Positions 31,092-38,693 of a stretch of 64,000 bases of DNA are shown piece after piece; positions within the stretch are counted from its first letter, which is position 1, and every line of letters starts with the position of its first letter. Location: positions 248,001 to 312,000 of the forward strand of contig NZ_QMEM01000003.1 in the NCBI RefSeq assembly GCF_003390915.1. The letters run 5' to 3'. Source of the DNA: Lewinella sp. IMCC34183 (GTDB lineage: Bacteria > Bacteroidota > Bacteroidia > Chitinophagales > Saprospiraceae). The translations under genes and the position numbers were made by a program. The notes beneath the pieces are model-generated. The model searched no databases. It was not told the DNA's origin and saw only the letters and a list, made by a program, of their open reading frames with translations.

Positions 31092-31958
31092 GTGAGCTTC
31101 CAGCCCTTCTCCCTCAACTGCAACGGCCGCCTCGTGACCGCCGAACGCCCCCTGGTGATGGGCATTCTAAACGCTACCCCCGACAGCTTCCACGCCGACA
31201 GCCGCACCGACCTCCAGCGGGTGGGCGGGGACGCAGGCGCCATGGCCGAGGCGGGCGCCGCCATCATTGATATAGGGGGGATGTCCAGCCGCCCCGGCGC
31301 GGAACTCATCGGGGCCCAGGAAGAGATGGACCGGGTAGTGCCACTGATTGAAGCCGTGGCCCGCGAAGCCCCCAAGGTGGTGATCAGCTGCGATACCGTC
31401 TGGGCCGACACCGCCCGGGCCGCCGTGGCCGCGGGCGCCGGCCTCATCAACGACATCAGCGCCGGACAGTACGACGACGCCCTCCTGCCGGCGGTGGCCG
31501 AGCTGCGGGTACCCTACGTACTGATGCACCTGCCCGAGGGCGCCACCCCGGCCACGATGCAGGACTACACCAAGGGTTACGGCGACAAGGTGGTCACCCA
31601 CGTCTGGGACTTCCTCGCCCGCCGGCTCGGGCAGCTGCGCGAGCTGGGCATCCACGACGTGATCGTCGACCCCGGCTTCGGCTTCGGCAAGAGCCAGAAA
31701 CAGAACTACGAGCTGCTGAAGAACCTGCACACCTTCCGCCACCTCGGGGCCCCGGTACTGGCGGGCATGAGCCGCAAGGGTATGCTCTACAAACCCCTCA
31801 AGACCAACCCGGAAGGCGCCCTGGCCGCCACCGCCGCGGTGAACCTGTACGCCCTCCAACAGGGAGCAGCCATCCTGCGCGTCCACGACGTGAAGGAGGG
31901 CGTGGAAGTGGTGAAGCTGTGGCGGTTACTGGAGGAAGCGAAGCTGGTGGGGGAATAA
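31092..31958 (+). CDS. folP: Dihydropteroate synthase
   Basis: This 288-residue TIM-barrel pterin-binding enzyme has MGILNATPDSFH (family motif MGIlNvTPDSF), IIDIGGMSSRPGA, LINDISAG, VLMHLPEG in place of the usual LMHm-G-P, IVDPGFGFGKS and a closing RVHDVKE. It condenses p-aminobenzoate with the pterin pyrophosphate in folate synthesis, in the cytoplasm. The start is GTG at 31092, as no closer ATG gives the full N-terminal strand. It is divergent from the membrane-protein gene. Substrate-binding Asn, Asp, Lys, Arg and His positions all look intact. Confidence 0.94.
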   Translation: MSFQPFSLNCNGRLVTAERPLVMGILNATPDSFHADSRTDLQRVGGDAGAMAEAGAAIIDIGGMSSRPGAELIGAQEEMDRVVPLIEAVAREAPKVVISCDTVWADTARAAVAAGAGLINDISAGQYDDALLPAVAELRVPYVLMHLPEGATPATMQDYTKGYGDKVVTHVWDFLARRLGQLRELGIHDVIVDPGFGFGKSQKQNYELLKNLHTFRHLGAPVLAGMSRKGMLYKPLKTNPEGALAATAAVNLYALQQGAAILRVHDVKEGVEVVKLWRLLEEAKLVGE

Positions 31959-32081
31959 TTCCGGGTGGAGGGCTTCCAGCCCGACAAACACCCGAGTGAA
32001 GCAAGCGGCACCTATCATACCCAGGGATATTCCTCACACGTCGTCCGCCCCGTAACCCACACCCCTTAGTCCCTAAATCCC

Positions 32082-32089
32082 TAGGTTTG
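32082..32089 (+). promoter_or_regulatory. -7 box (TAGGTTTG) 4 bases before tesB
   Basis: TAGGTTTG-CACC-ATG has leaderless spacing, identical to the ileS leader peptide and the GT39 and TlpA-like genes. Confidence 0.6.
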
Positions 32090-32093
32090 CACC

Positions 32094-32951
32094 ATGAAAC
32101 AGATCTCCGAACTCCTGACCCTGCTCGATCTTGAACGGCTGGAGGTGAACCTCTTCCGGGGCGAAAGCCGGACGGTCGGCAGTGCGCGCGTCTTCGGCGG
32201 GCAGGTGCTGGCGCAGTCGCTGGCCGCCGCGGTGCAGACGGTACCCGAAGACCGGCACGTACACAGCCTCCACGGCTACTTCGTGCTGCCCGGGGACCTG
32301 GACCTCCCGATCGTGTTTGAGGTCGACCGGATCCGGGATGGCGGCAGCTTTACGACCCGGGCCGTCAAGGCGATCCAGAACGGAATGGCCATCTTCCACC
32401 TGACGGCCAGCTTCCAGCTCAGCCAGCAAGGGTTCGACCACCAGACCGAGGCCCCGGACGTGCTCGGCCCCGACGAGCTGGTAAGCTACGAGGGAATGGC
32501 CAAGCAGTTCGGCGATCAGCTGCCCGAGAACATCCGCCGCATGCTGAGTATCGAGCGGCCGCTGGAATTCCGGCCGGTGGAGTTTCACAATCCTTTCTCC
32601 CGTGAAAAGTATGCCCCCCAGCGCAACGTCTGGTTCCGCACCAAAGGAAAGATGGCCGACGACCGCCCTACCCACGCCCTCGTGCTGGCCTACGCGAGCG
32701 ACTACAACCTGCTGACCACCGCGCTGCTGCCCCACGGCCGCGCCGCCGACTACCGTAATCTGCAGATGGCCAGTCTCGACCACGCCATGTGGTTCCACCG
32801 GCCCTTCCGCGCCGACGAATGGCTGCTGTACAGCATGGACAGCCCGAGTACGAGCGGAGCGAGGGGCTTTACGCGCGGCAACATCTTCGACCAGGAAGGG
32901 AAGTTGGTGGCCAGCGTGGTACAGGAGGGGTTATTGCGGGAAAAAAAGTAA
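32094..32951 (+). CDS. tesB: Acyl-CoA thioesterase II
   Basis: The 285-residue double hotdog protein has the TesB pattern: VFGGQVLAQSLAAAVQTV, HSLHGYFVLPGD and SFTTRAVKAIQNG in the N-terminal hotdog, then a second hotdog with LAYASDYNLLTTALLPHG, MASLDHAMWFHRPFRADEWLLY and SARGFTRGNIF. The Asp in ASDYN/SLDHA and neighbouring Thr and Gln residues form the TesB active site. It hydrolyses acyl-CoA to free fatty acid and CoA in the cytoplasm. The start codon lies four bases past a TAGGTTTG box, implying a leaderless mRNA. The downstream gene begins 10 bases after the stop and may be co-transcribed. Confidence 0.94.
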   Translation: MKQISELLTLLDLERLEVNLFRGESRTVGSARVFGGQVLAQSLAAAVQTVPEDRHVHSLHGYFVLPGDLDLPIVFEVDRIRDGGSFTTRAVKAIQNGMAIFHLTASFQLSQQGFDHQTEAPDVLGPDELVSYEGMAKQFGDQLPENIRRMLSIERPLEFRPVEFHNPFSREKYAPQRNVWFRTKGKMADDRPTHALVLAYASDYNLLTTALLPHGRAADYRNLQMASLDHAMWFHRPFRADEWLLYSMDSPSTSGARGFTRGNIFDQEGKLVASVVQEGLLREKK

Positions 32952-32961
32952 TCTTTGGGGC

Positions 32962-33612
32962 ATGACCACCCCTCAGCTTACCGTCCTGTTGCTCTCCGTG
33001 GCGGTACTGATCGCCCTCGTTGCGTTTGTGGTGTGGTTTGTCCGGTCCCGGAATCGGACGCTATCCGTGACCCAGCACGGGATCAGCGACCGGGAACTGC
33101 TCCTCCGCATCTCCCGCGAACCCGACGGCTTCGTCACCGCCGACAGTATTTCCCGGACTACGGAGTTGACGAAAAACGAAGCCCGGATCCGCCTGCAATC
33201 CCTCTCCATGGCCGGTATCCTCGACCAGGCCCACAACCCGCGCCTGCAGGGCCACTATTCCCTGCGCCATCACCTGGGAGAACCGGTGATGCCGGACCTG
33301 TCTCCCGAACCCTTTCTGACGGTGGAGGACCTGGTCACCATATTCGAGTTGCACGGAATGCGGCCCCGCGACCAGGACCTGATCGTGAGTACCGGCCTGC
33401 CGCTGTCGCTGATCCGACGGGAGATGAAGTATTTCATGGGCGAGGGAGTGGTGGATATGCTGTACTACTCCGAGGGCTACGGGAAACAATCGCAGCGCAT
33501 CTACGTGCTGAAGGAGCCCTACCGCAGCCAGCCGGATACCTTCCTGCATCGTGCGCACCGCGACGATCTGCAGTTGCGTACCATACTGCGCAACGATAAC
33601 TTCATCGTTTAG
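32962..33612 (+). CDS. Membrane-tethered winged-helix protein, unknown function
   Basis: The 216-residue protein has a single N-terminal membrane helix (about 6-28, LTVLLLSVAVLIALVAFVVWFV) followed by a basic stop, RSRNR, which places the rest in the cytoplasm. Residues about 42-95 (SDRELLLRISREPDGFVTADSISRTTELTKNEAR) look like a winged helix, and residues about 110-160 (LTVEDLVTIFELHGMRPRDQDLIV, then GLPLSLIRREMKYFMGEGVVDML) like a second one. I do not recognise a named family. A membrane-bound double winged helix could be a one-component regulator or a protein-protein module. It sits 10 bases after tesB and ahead of the ABC-F gene. Confidence 0.65.
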   Translation: MTTPQLTVLLLSVAVLIALVAFVVWFVRSRNRTLSVTQHGISDRELLLRISREPDGFVTADSISRTTELTKNEARIRLQSLSMAGILDQAHNPRLQGHYSLRHHLGEPVMPDLSPEPFLTVEDLVTIFELHGMRPRDQDLIVSTGLPLSLIRREMKYFMGEGVVDMLYYSEGYGKQSQRIYVLKEPYRSQPDTFLHRAHRDDLQLRTILRNDNFIV

Positions 33613-33615
33613 GGG

Positions 33616-33623
33616 TACCTTTG
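33616..33623 (+). promoter_or_regulatory. -7 box (TACCTTTG) of the ABC-F gene
   Basis: An exact TACCTTTG lies 41 bases before the ATG at 33665, just after the stop of the preceding gene. Confidence 0.6.
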
Positions 33624-33664
33624 CGCCTTATTTCGCGCAGCGCACGTTCAAGCCCCACTTAGCC

Positions 33665-35587
33665 ATGCTTACCGCCACCGGCATCTACCAGCAATACGGA
33701 GACCGCATTCTCTTTGATCGCGTCACCTTTACCATCGGCACCCGCGACAAGGTGGGTCTGGTGGGCCGTAACGGGGCCGGTAAGTCGACCATGCTCAAGA
33801 TCATCGCTGGCGACATCAGTCCCGACGAGGGTAAGGTGCAGCGGGAAAGCGGATCGACGCTCGGCTTCCTGCACCAGGAGATGGACCTCCCCACGGGCAA
33901 CACCGTCATGGAGGAAACCCTCACGGCCTTCGCTCACATCCAGGAGATGGAGGACCGGCTGGAGGAGCTGAACCAGGAAATGGAGGTGCGCACCGACTAC
34001 ACCTCCGACTCCTACGCCAGCATGCTGGAGGAGTTTACCCATCTAACGGAGCGCTTTGCGCTGGTGGGCGGCATCACCATGGAGGCCGAGGCCGAGCGGG
34101 TACTGAAGGGGCTGGGATTCGCGCAGAAGGACTTCAACCGGCAGACCACCGAATTTTCCGGCGGCTGGCAAATGCGCATCGAACTGGCCAAGATGCTCCT
34201 GCAGCGGCCCGACTACCTGATGCTGGACGAACCGACCAACCACCTCGACATCGAGTCGATCATCTGGCTGGAGAACTGGCTGAGCAGCTACTCCGGGGCG
34301 GTCATCACCATCAGCCACGACAAGCAGTTCCTCGACAACGTCACCAACCGCACCCTCGAGATCGAGCTGGGCAAGGTATACGACTACAAGGCCGGCTACA
34401 GCAAGTACGTGGAGCTGCAGGCCGAGCGCCGCGAAAAGGCCGAGGCGGCCTACCTCAACCAGCAGAAGGTGATCGCCGACAAGGAGCGCACCATCAACCG
34501 CTTCATGGCCAAGGCCACCAAGACCAAGATGGCCCAGTCGATGCAGAAACAGCTCGATAAGATCGAGCGCATCGAGCTCGACGAGACCAACACGGCCGTG
34601 ATGAACCTGCGCTTCCCGCCGGCACCGCGCTCCGGGGCCATCACCCTGAAGGCAAAGGACGTGACCAAGACCTACGGGAAGCTCAACGTCCTGAGGGGCG
34701 TGGACCTGAAGGTGGACCGCGGGGACCGCGTCGCCTTCGTAGGGCAGAACGGGCAGGGCAAGACCACCCTGGCGAAGATCCTGATCGGCAAGCTGCCGGC
34801 CACCGCCGGCGAGGTGGAACTCGGCCACAACGTGAGCGTGGGCTACTACGCCCAGAACCAGAGCGACGCCCTGGACGGCAACAAGACCCTGCTCGAAACC
34901 ATGGAGGAGGCCAGTCCCCCGGACATGCGTACCCGGCTGCGGTCGGTACTCGGTGCCTTTCTGTTCTCGGGCGAGGACCAGGACAAGAAAGTAATGGTGC
35001 TCTCCGGCGGCGAGCGCGCGCGCCTGGCGTTGGCCTGTATGCTCCTGCGCCCCTTCAACCTGCTGGTGCTGGACGAACCGACCAACCACCTCGACATGGC
35101 CAGCAAGGACATGCTCAAGTCCGCCCTCATGGAGTACGACGGCACCCTGCTGGTCGTGAGCCACGACCGGGAATTCCTGGCCGACCTTACCGGGCGGACG
35201 GTGGAGTTCCGCGACCACAAGCTCTACGAGCATCTGGGCGACGTGAATACCTTCCTCGAGAAGCGGCAGCTTAACGACATGCGGAGCGTCGAGCTGGAAA
35301 AGCCGAAGAACGGAGCCGCCACCGCACCCGCGGCCACCGCCGCCCCCCGCGTGGAGCTGTCCAACGACGAGCGCCGCCGCCTGCAGAAGGACGTCAGTAA
35401 CGCCGAGCGGCGCATCGAGCGCCTCGAAGCCGAGATCGAGAAGATTCACCTGCGCATGGCCGACCCTACCTTCTACGACGACGAGGCGCGCGTGGAAAAG
35501 ACTACCGGGGAACTGAAGCGCAAACAGGACGACCTGGAAGCCGCCATGGAAAGCTGGGAAGCCGCCAGCCACCAGCTCGGCGAGTAG
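33665..35587 (+). CDS. ABC-F family ATPase (ribosome-associated)
   Basis: The ATG at 33665 (MLTATGIYQQYGDRILF) is the true start. The protein has two ABC domains on one chain and no membrane segment. Domain 1 has Walker A GRNGAGKST, signature FSGGWQMR and Walker B LMLDEPTNHLD. A charged linker with PtIM-like helices joins them. Domain 2 has Walker A GQNGQGKTT, signature LSGGERARLALA and Walker B LLVLDEPTNHLD. A C-terminal coiled coil (about 575-640) follows a Pro/Ala linker. The 640-residue layout fits the Uup/YdiF-like ABC-F group, which acts on the ribosome in translation. It is soluble. The exact subgroup, including antibiotic resistance, cannot be settled by eye. Confidence 0.93.
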   Translation: MLTATGIYQQYGDRILFDRVTFTIGTRDKVGLVGRNGAGKSTMLKIIAGDISPDEGKVQRESGSTLGFLHQEMDLPTGNTVMEETLTAFAHIQEMEDRLEELNQEMEVRTDYTSDSYASMLEEFTHLTERFALVGGITMEAEAERVLKGLGFAQKDFNRQTTEFSGGWQMRIELAKMLLQRPDYLMLDEPTNHLDIESIIWLENWLSSYSGAVITISHDKQFLDNVTNRTLEIELGKVYDYKAGYSKYVELQAERREKAEAAYLNQQKVIADKERTINRFMAKATKTKMAQSMQKQLDKIERIELDETNTAVMNLRFPPAPRSGAITLKAKDVTKTYGKLNVLRGVDLKVDRGDRVAFVGQNGQGKTTLAKILIGKLPATAGEVELGHNVSVGYYAQNQSDALDGNKTLLETMEEASPPDMRTRLRSVLGAFLFSGEDQDKKVMVLSGGERARLALACMLLRPFNLLVLDEPTNHLDMASKDMLKSALMEYDGTLLVVSHDREFLADLTGRTVEFRDHKLYEHLGDVNTFLEKRQLNDMRSVELEKPKNGAATAPAATAAPRVELSNDERRRLQKDVSNAERRIERLEAEIEKIHLRMADPTFYDDEARVEKTTGELKRKQDDLEAAMESWEAASHQLGE

Positions 35588-35796
35588 CGGCCGGGGACGA
35601 AGGATCGTTGGTCTGCCGGCCGGGGAGCGAAGCCCGGCAGCCGAAAATTCCGTCGGAGGGAATCTTTCCCTTAAAAAATTCCTAATAGTGGGGCTTCGCC
35701 TATACTTTTCGGCGGCGCCAAGCGTATATTACGTAACCGGCTGTAGTCGTGTTCGCTTCGTAATTATATTCCCCGGAAACTTTAGACATACGCTCC
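35588..35796. other. Intergenic region with a 7-bp hairpin, no gene
   Basis: The segment contains CTGCCGG/CCGGCAG (7-bp stem, around 35614-35641) and a small GGGAA/TTCCC hairpin near 35660. No T run follows either, so neither is a convincing Rho-independent terminator. Confidence 0.4.
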
Positions 35797-37002
35797 ATGA
35801 AAATTGTTCTCGCTCGGCTTACGGCACTGATCTTCTGCCTGATGGCCTTCGCGAATACGAACCTCACCAACCTCGGTAACCCTTCCGACTACCAACGCTT
35901 CTCGCTACCCTTTTACGCCCAGCTCGTGGCCGTCACCTACGACCCGGGCATGCTGGTCAGCGAACCCGCCACCCTTTCCAACGCCTCCATCCGCAATACC
36001 TACAACCAGCTCGAGCGGCGGCCCACCCAGGTGCTGCTGAACCACCTGCTGGCGGCCAAGGGCGCGTACAAGCTCAACGACTTCCTCTTCTTCAAGCTGG
36101 CGCGCACCACCCTCAACTCCATCTACCAGGGGGAATCGCCCCGCGCCCGCGAGATCACGCTCTACAAGCTGCTGATCGATTCGGGCTTCGACGCCCGCCT
36201 GACCTTCCGGGGCGACCGGATCTTCATCAACGTCTACACCACCGAAGAGCTCTTCGAGGTACCCATCATCGAAGCCGACGGACGCACCTACGCCAACATC
36301 AGCTGCCTGTCCGGCGACTGCAAGGGGCGGCAGCGGCTCTACATCTTCAACGAGCACCCCAACCCCCGGGGCAAGTCGTTCGGCTTCCAGCTCAACCAGT
36401 GGCCCGAACTCGCCGAGCAGCCCGTCGACAAGGCCCTGCGCTTCAACTACCACGGCGTGATGCAGGAACTGAACGTCACCTTTGACAAGACGATGGTCGA
36501 CATCATGACCGACTACCCCTTCATCCACGAGTACTGCTACCTCGACACGCCGCTCTCCCCCACCCTCGCCAAGAGCCTGCTGCCGCAGCTCGAGCGGTAC
36601 ATGCAGAACATGGACACCCAGCAGCAGCTGGAGCTCCTGGCCAGCTTCACCCGCTCGGCCTTCAACTACAAGGAGGATAACGAGTACTTCGGGCGCTCCA
36701 AGCCCATGGTGCCCGAAGAGGTCTTCGGCTACAGCTACAGCGACTGCGAAGATCGCTCGGCCCTCTTCTTCGCCCTCGTGCGCGACCTCCTCGACCTGCC
36801 CATGGCCGTCATCGCCTACGACGATCACCTCACGGTGGCGGTGGGTACCGACATCCCCGGCGATTCCTTCAACTACAAGGGACAGCGCTACATCTTCTGC
36901 GACCCCACCGGCCCCCGCAACAGCAGCCGGATCGGTGTGGTGCCTCCGGGCTACGAGGATAAAAGCTTCTCCGTAATCGGCACCTACAACCAGGCTAAGT
37001 AA
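35797..37002 (+). CDS. Secreted transglutaminase-like protein
   Basis: A short signal-like N-terminus (MKIVLARLTALIFCLMAFANT) precedes about 380 residues. The C-terminal third has the transglutaminase/papain-like triad: Cys317 in YSYSDCEDRSALFF, His344 in YDDHLTVAV and Asp369 in FCDPTG. The N-terminal two thirds (NTYNQLERRPTQVLLNHLLAAKGAYKLND...) are helical then beta-rich and not assigned. The class includes peptidases and protein cross-linkers acting outside the cytoplasm. A fully conserved triad suggests an active enzyme. I do not recognise a named family beyond the transglutaminase-like fold. It appears to be transcribed alone. Confidence 0.8.
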   Translation: MKIVLARLTALIFCLMAFANTNLTNLGNPSDYQRFSLPFYAQLVAVTYDPGMLVSEPATLSNASIRNTYNQLERRPTQVLLNHLLAAKGAYKLNDFLFFKLARTTLNSIYQGESPRAREITLYKLLIDSGFDARLTFRGDRIFINVYTTEELFEVPIIEADGRTYANISCLSGDCKGRQRLYIFNEHPNPRGKSFGFQLNQWPELAEQPVDKALRFNYHGVMQELNVTFDKTMVDIMTDYPFIHEYCYLDTPLSPTLAKSLLPQLERYMQNMDTQQQLELLASFTRSAFNYKEDNEYFGRSKPMVPEEVFGYSYSDCEDRSALFFALVRDLLDLPMAVIAYDDHLTVAVGTDIPGDSFNYKGQRYIFCDPTGPRNSSRIGVVPPGYEDKSFSVIGTYNQAK

Positions 37003-37137
37003 CTGACTGCTAACCGGTTGAAAACAAATTGGCGGCAACTGCCCGACCGTACGTTTCAAGTATTACCTTCGCCGCCCGATTCGGCGGAAACAAATCGCGG
37101 CCTGACGGCTTTTTTAGGTACTTAAACAACAGTCAGT

Positions 37138-37359
37138 ATGTATTGGACGCTCGAACTTGCCTCTCACCTCGAGGATGCCCCCTGGCCCGCTACCCGCGAT
37201 GAGCTAATCGATTACGCCATCCGCTCCGGCAGCCCCCTGGAAGTCATTGAAAACCTGCAGGCCATGGAAGACGAAGGCGAGAGCTACGAAGCCATCGACG
37301 ATATCTGGCCCGATTACCCGCGTAAGGACGACTTCCTCTTCAACGAGGACGAATACTGA
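37138..37359 (+). CDS. DUF2795 domain protein
   Basis: The 73-residue acidic protein MYWTLELASHLEDAPWPATRDELIDYAIRSG... matches DUF2795: a WTLEL start, a PWPATRDELIDYA segment, then SPLEVIENLQAMEDEGE and a tail rich in Asp and Glu. The family is small, soluble and uncharacterised, common in Bacteroidota and actinobacteria. A strong hairpin 32 bases after the stop ends the transcript. The gene is upstream of cmk but the terminator between them suggests a separate unit. Confidence 0.88.
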   Translation: MYWTLELASHLEDAPWPATRDELIDYAIRSGSPLEVIENLQAMEDEGESYEAIDDIWPDYPRKDDFLFNEDEY

Positions 37360-37390
37360 TCCGGCGCGTTCCCGGCCCCCGGAGGGCCTC

Positions 37391-37424
37391 AGAAAGCCGA
37401 TAGCCCGCGGGTTATCGGCTTTCT
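37391..37424 (+). terminator. Terminator after the DUF2795 gene
   Basis: A 12-bp stem (AGAAAGCCGATA/TATCGGCTTTCT) encloses a GC-rich loop; the right arm carries TTTCT. It separates the DUF2795 gene from cmk. Confidence 0.7.
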
Positions 37425-37460
37425 GCGTATCATCCCACCGATCTTCGCACCCACTCGCCC

Positions 37461-38150
37461 ATGTCCGACCCGGTCCCCGCTTCCTATACCATTGCCATCG
37501 ACGGCTACAGCGCCTGCGGTAAGTCTACCCTGGCCCGTGCCCTGGCCCGCCGCCTCGGCTACAGCTACATCGATACCGGTGCTATGTACCGCGCCGTCAC
37601 CCTGCACCTGCAGCGCAACGGCACGAACCTCGCCGCCCCCGAGGAGGTCGCCGCCGCCCTCGCCGGGCTCCGCATCGCCTTCCGGCCGCAGGACAACCAC
37701 GTGCTCCTCAACGGGGAAGACGTAGAGGGAGAGATCCGCGGGCTCGCCGTCAGCCGGCAGGTCTCGCAGGTGGCGGCCCTCTCCCGGGTGCGCCGCGCCA
37801 TGGTCGAGCAACAACGGCGCATGGGCGCCGACGGTGGCGTCATTCTGGACGGACGGGATATCGGAACAGTAGTGTTCCCCGATGCCGACCTCAAGCTCTT
37901 CGTGACCGCCGAACTGGAAACCCGCATCGGCCGCCGCCTCGAGGAGCTACTCGCGGCCGGCCGCAAGGTCAGTCGTGCCGACGTGGCGGCCAACCTGCAG
38001 GAACGGGACTACATCGACAGCCACCGGGCCGACAGCCCCCTGCGGCAGGCCGACGATGCCGTGCTGCTCGACAATACCCACCTGGGCCTGGAAGAGCTCG
38101 TGGAGCGGGGCGTCGAGCTCGTGGCCGGCATCAGAACAGCGAAAAAATAA
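37461..38150 (+). CDS. cmk: Cytidylate kinase
   Basis: The 229-residue protein opens with the P-loop IDGYSACGKSTL (about 12-23) and continues with YIDTGAMYRAVTLHL and later VVFPDADLKLFVTA and ILDGRDIGTVVFP, all typical of bacterial CMP kinase. It phosphorylates CMP and dCMP in nucleotide metabolism and is normally essential. The 3' end overlaps the convergent DUF4112 gene by 20 bases. The C-terminal tail (VERGVELVAGI) is the usual short helix. Size and motifs are complete. Confidence 0.95.
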   Translation: MSDPVPASYTIAIDGYSACGKSTLARALARRLGYSYIDTGAMYRAVTLHLQRNGTNLAAPEEVAAALAGLRIAFRPQDNHVLLNGEDVEGEIRGLAVSRQVSQVAALSRVRRAMVEQQRRMGADGGVILDGRDIGTVVFPDADLKLFVTAELETRIGRRLEELLAAGRKVSRADVAANLQERDYIDSHRADSPLRQADDAVLLDNTHLGLEELVERGVELVAGIRTAKK

Positions 38151-38622
38151 ATTCAAAGATCTGCACGGTCACCCACACCAGCAGGATCATCAGCACCACG
38201 ATCGCGGCAATCACGGCCAGCACCACGGGCCAGACGCTGCCTTGGTGCTTGCCCTCCTCGTAGTATTCGCGCATCAGCTCCGCGTTGCGGTAGTTCGCCT
38301 TGTAGAACAGATCGAAGATGTTGCCCAGGATCGGCACCGAACCGACGAAGGCATCCAGGATCACGTTCACCAGCATGCGCGCCACCAACCGGGGACTGGC
38401 CCCGTGGCGCGCCATTGTGGCGACGAGCGTTCCTGACATACCCAGCGATACGATGTCCCCGGCTCCCGGCACGAGCCCCAGGATGAAGTCCAGCCCGAAG
38501 CGGGTGCCCGTCCCCGGTATGCGAAACTTCGTATCCAGGAGGCGGCTGAAGGTGTCGACCCACTGTAGTTGCGGGACCTGCCGTTGCTGCTCGGTGAGAA
38601 TGGGGTGATCGGATTTTGGCAT
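38131..38622 (-). CDS. DUF4112 membrane protein
   Basis: The 163-residue protein matches DUF4112: WVDTFSRLLDTKFRIPGTGTRFGLDFILGLVPGAGDIVS (about 21-59), MSGTLVATMARHGAS, NVILDAFVGSVPILGNIFDLFYKANYRN (about 87-113), and a hydrophobic C-terminal helix (about 131-155). The amphipathic GxPxxG-rich stretch suggests membrane association. Function is unknown. It converges on cmk with a 20-base overlap of the 3' ends, which makes antisense effects on both mRNAs possible. Confidence 0.9.
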   Translation of the reverse strand: MPKSDHPILTEQQRQVPQLQWVDTFSRLLDTKFRIPGTGTRFGLDFILGLVPGAGDIVSLGMSGTLVATMARHGASPRLVARMLVNVILDAFVGSVPILGNIFDLFYKANYRNAELMREYYEEGKHQGSVWPVVLAVIAAIVVLMILLVWVTVQIFEFIFSLF

Positions 38623-38693
38623 AGTGACTGGTTTCGGGGGACTGCCCCCGCTCCATCAAGTGCTTCCGCGGCCCTGAGGTTCGCCGCAACCGG

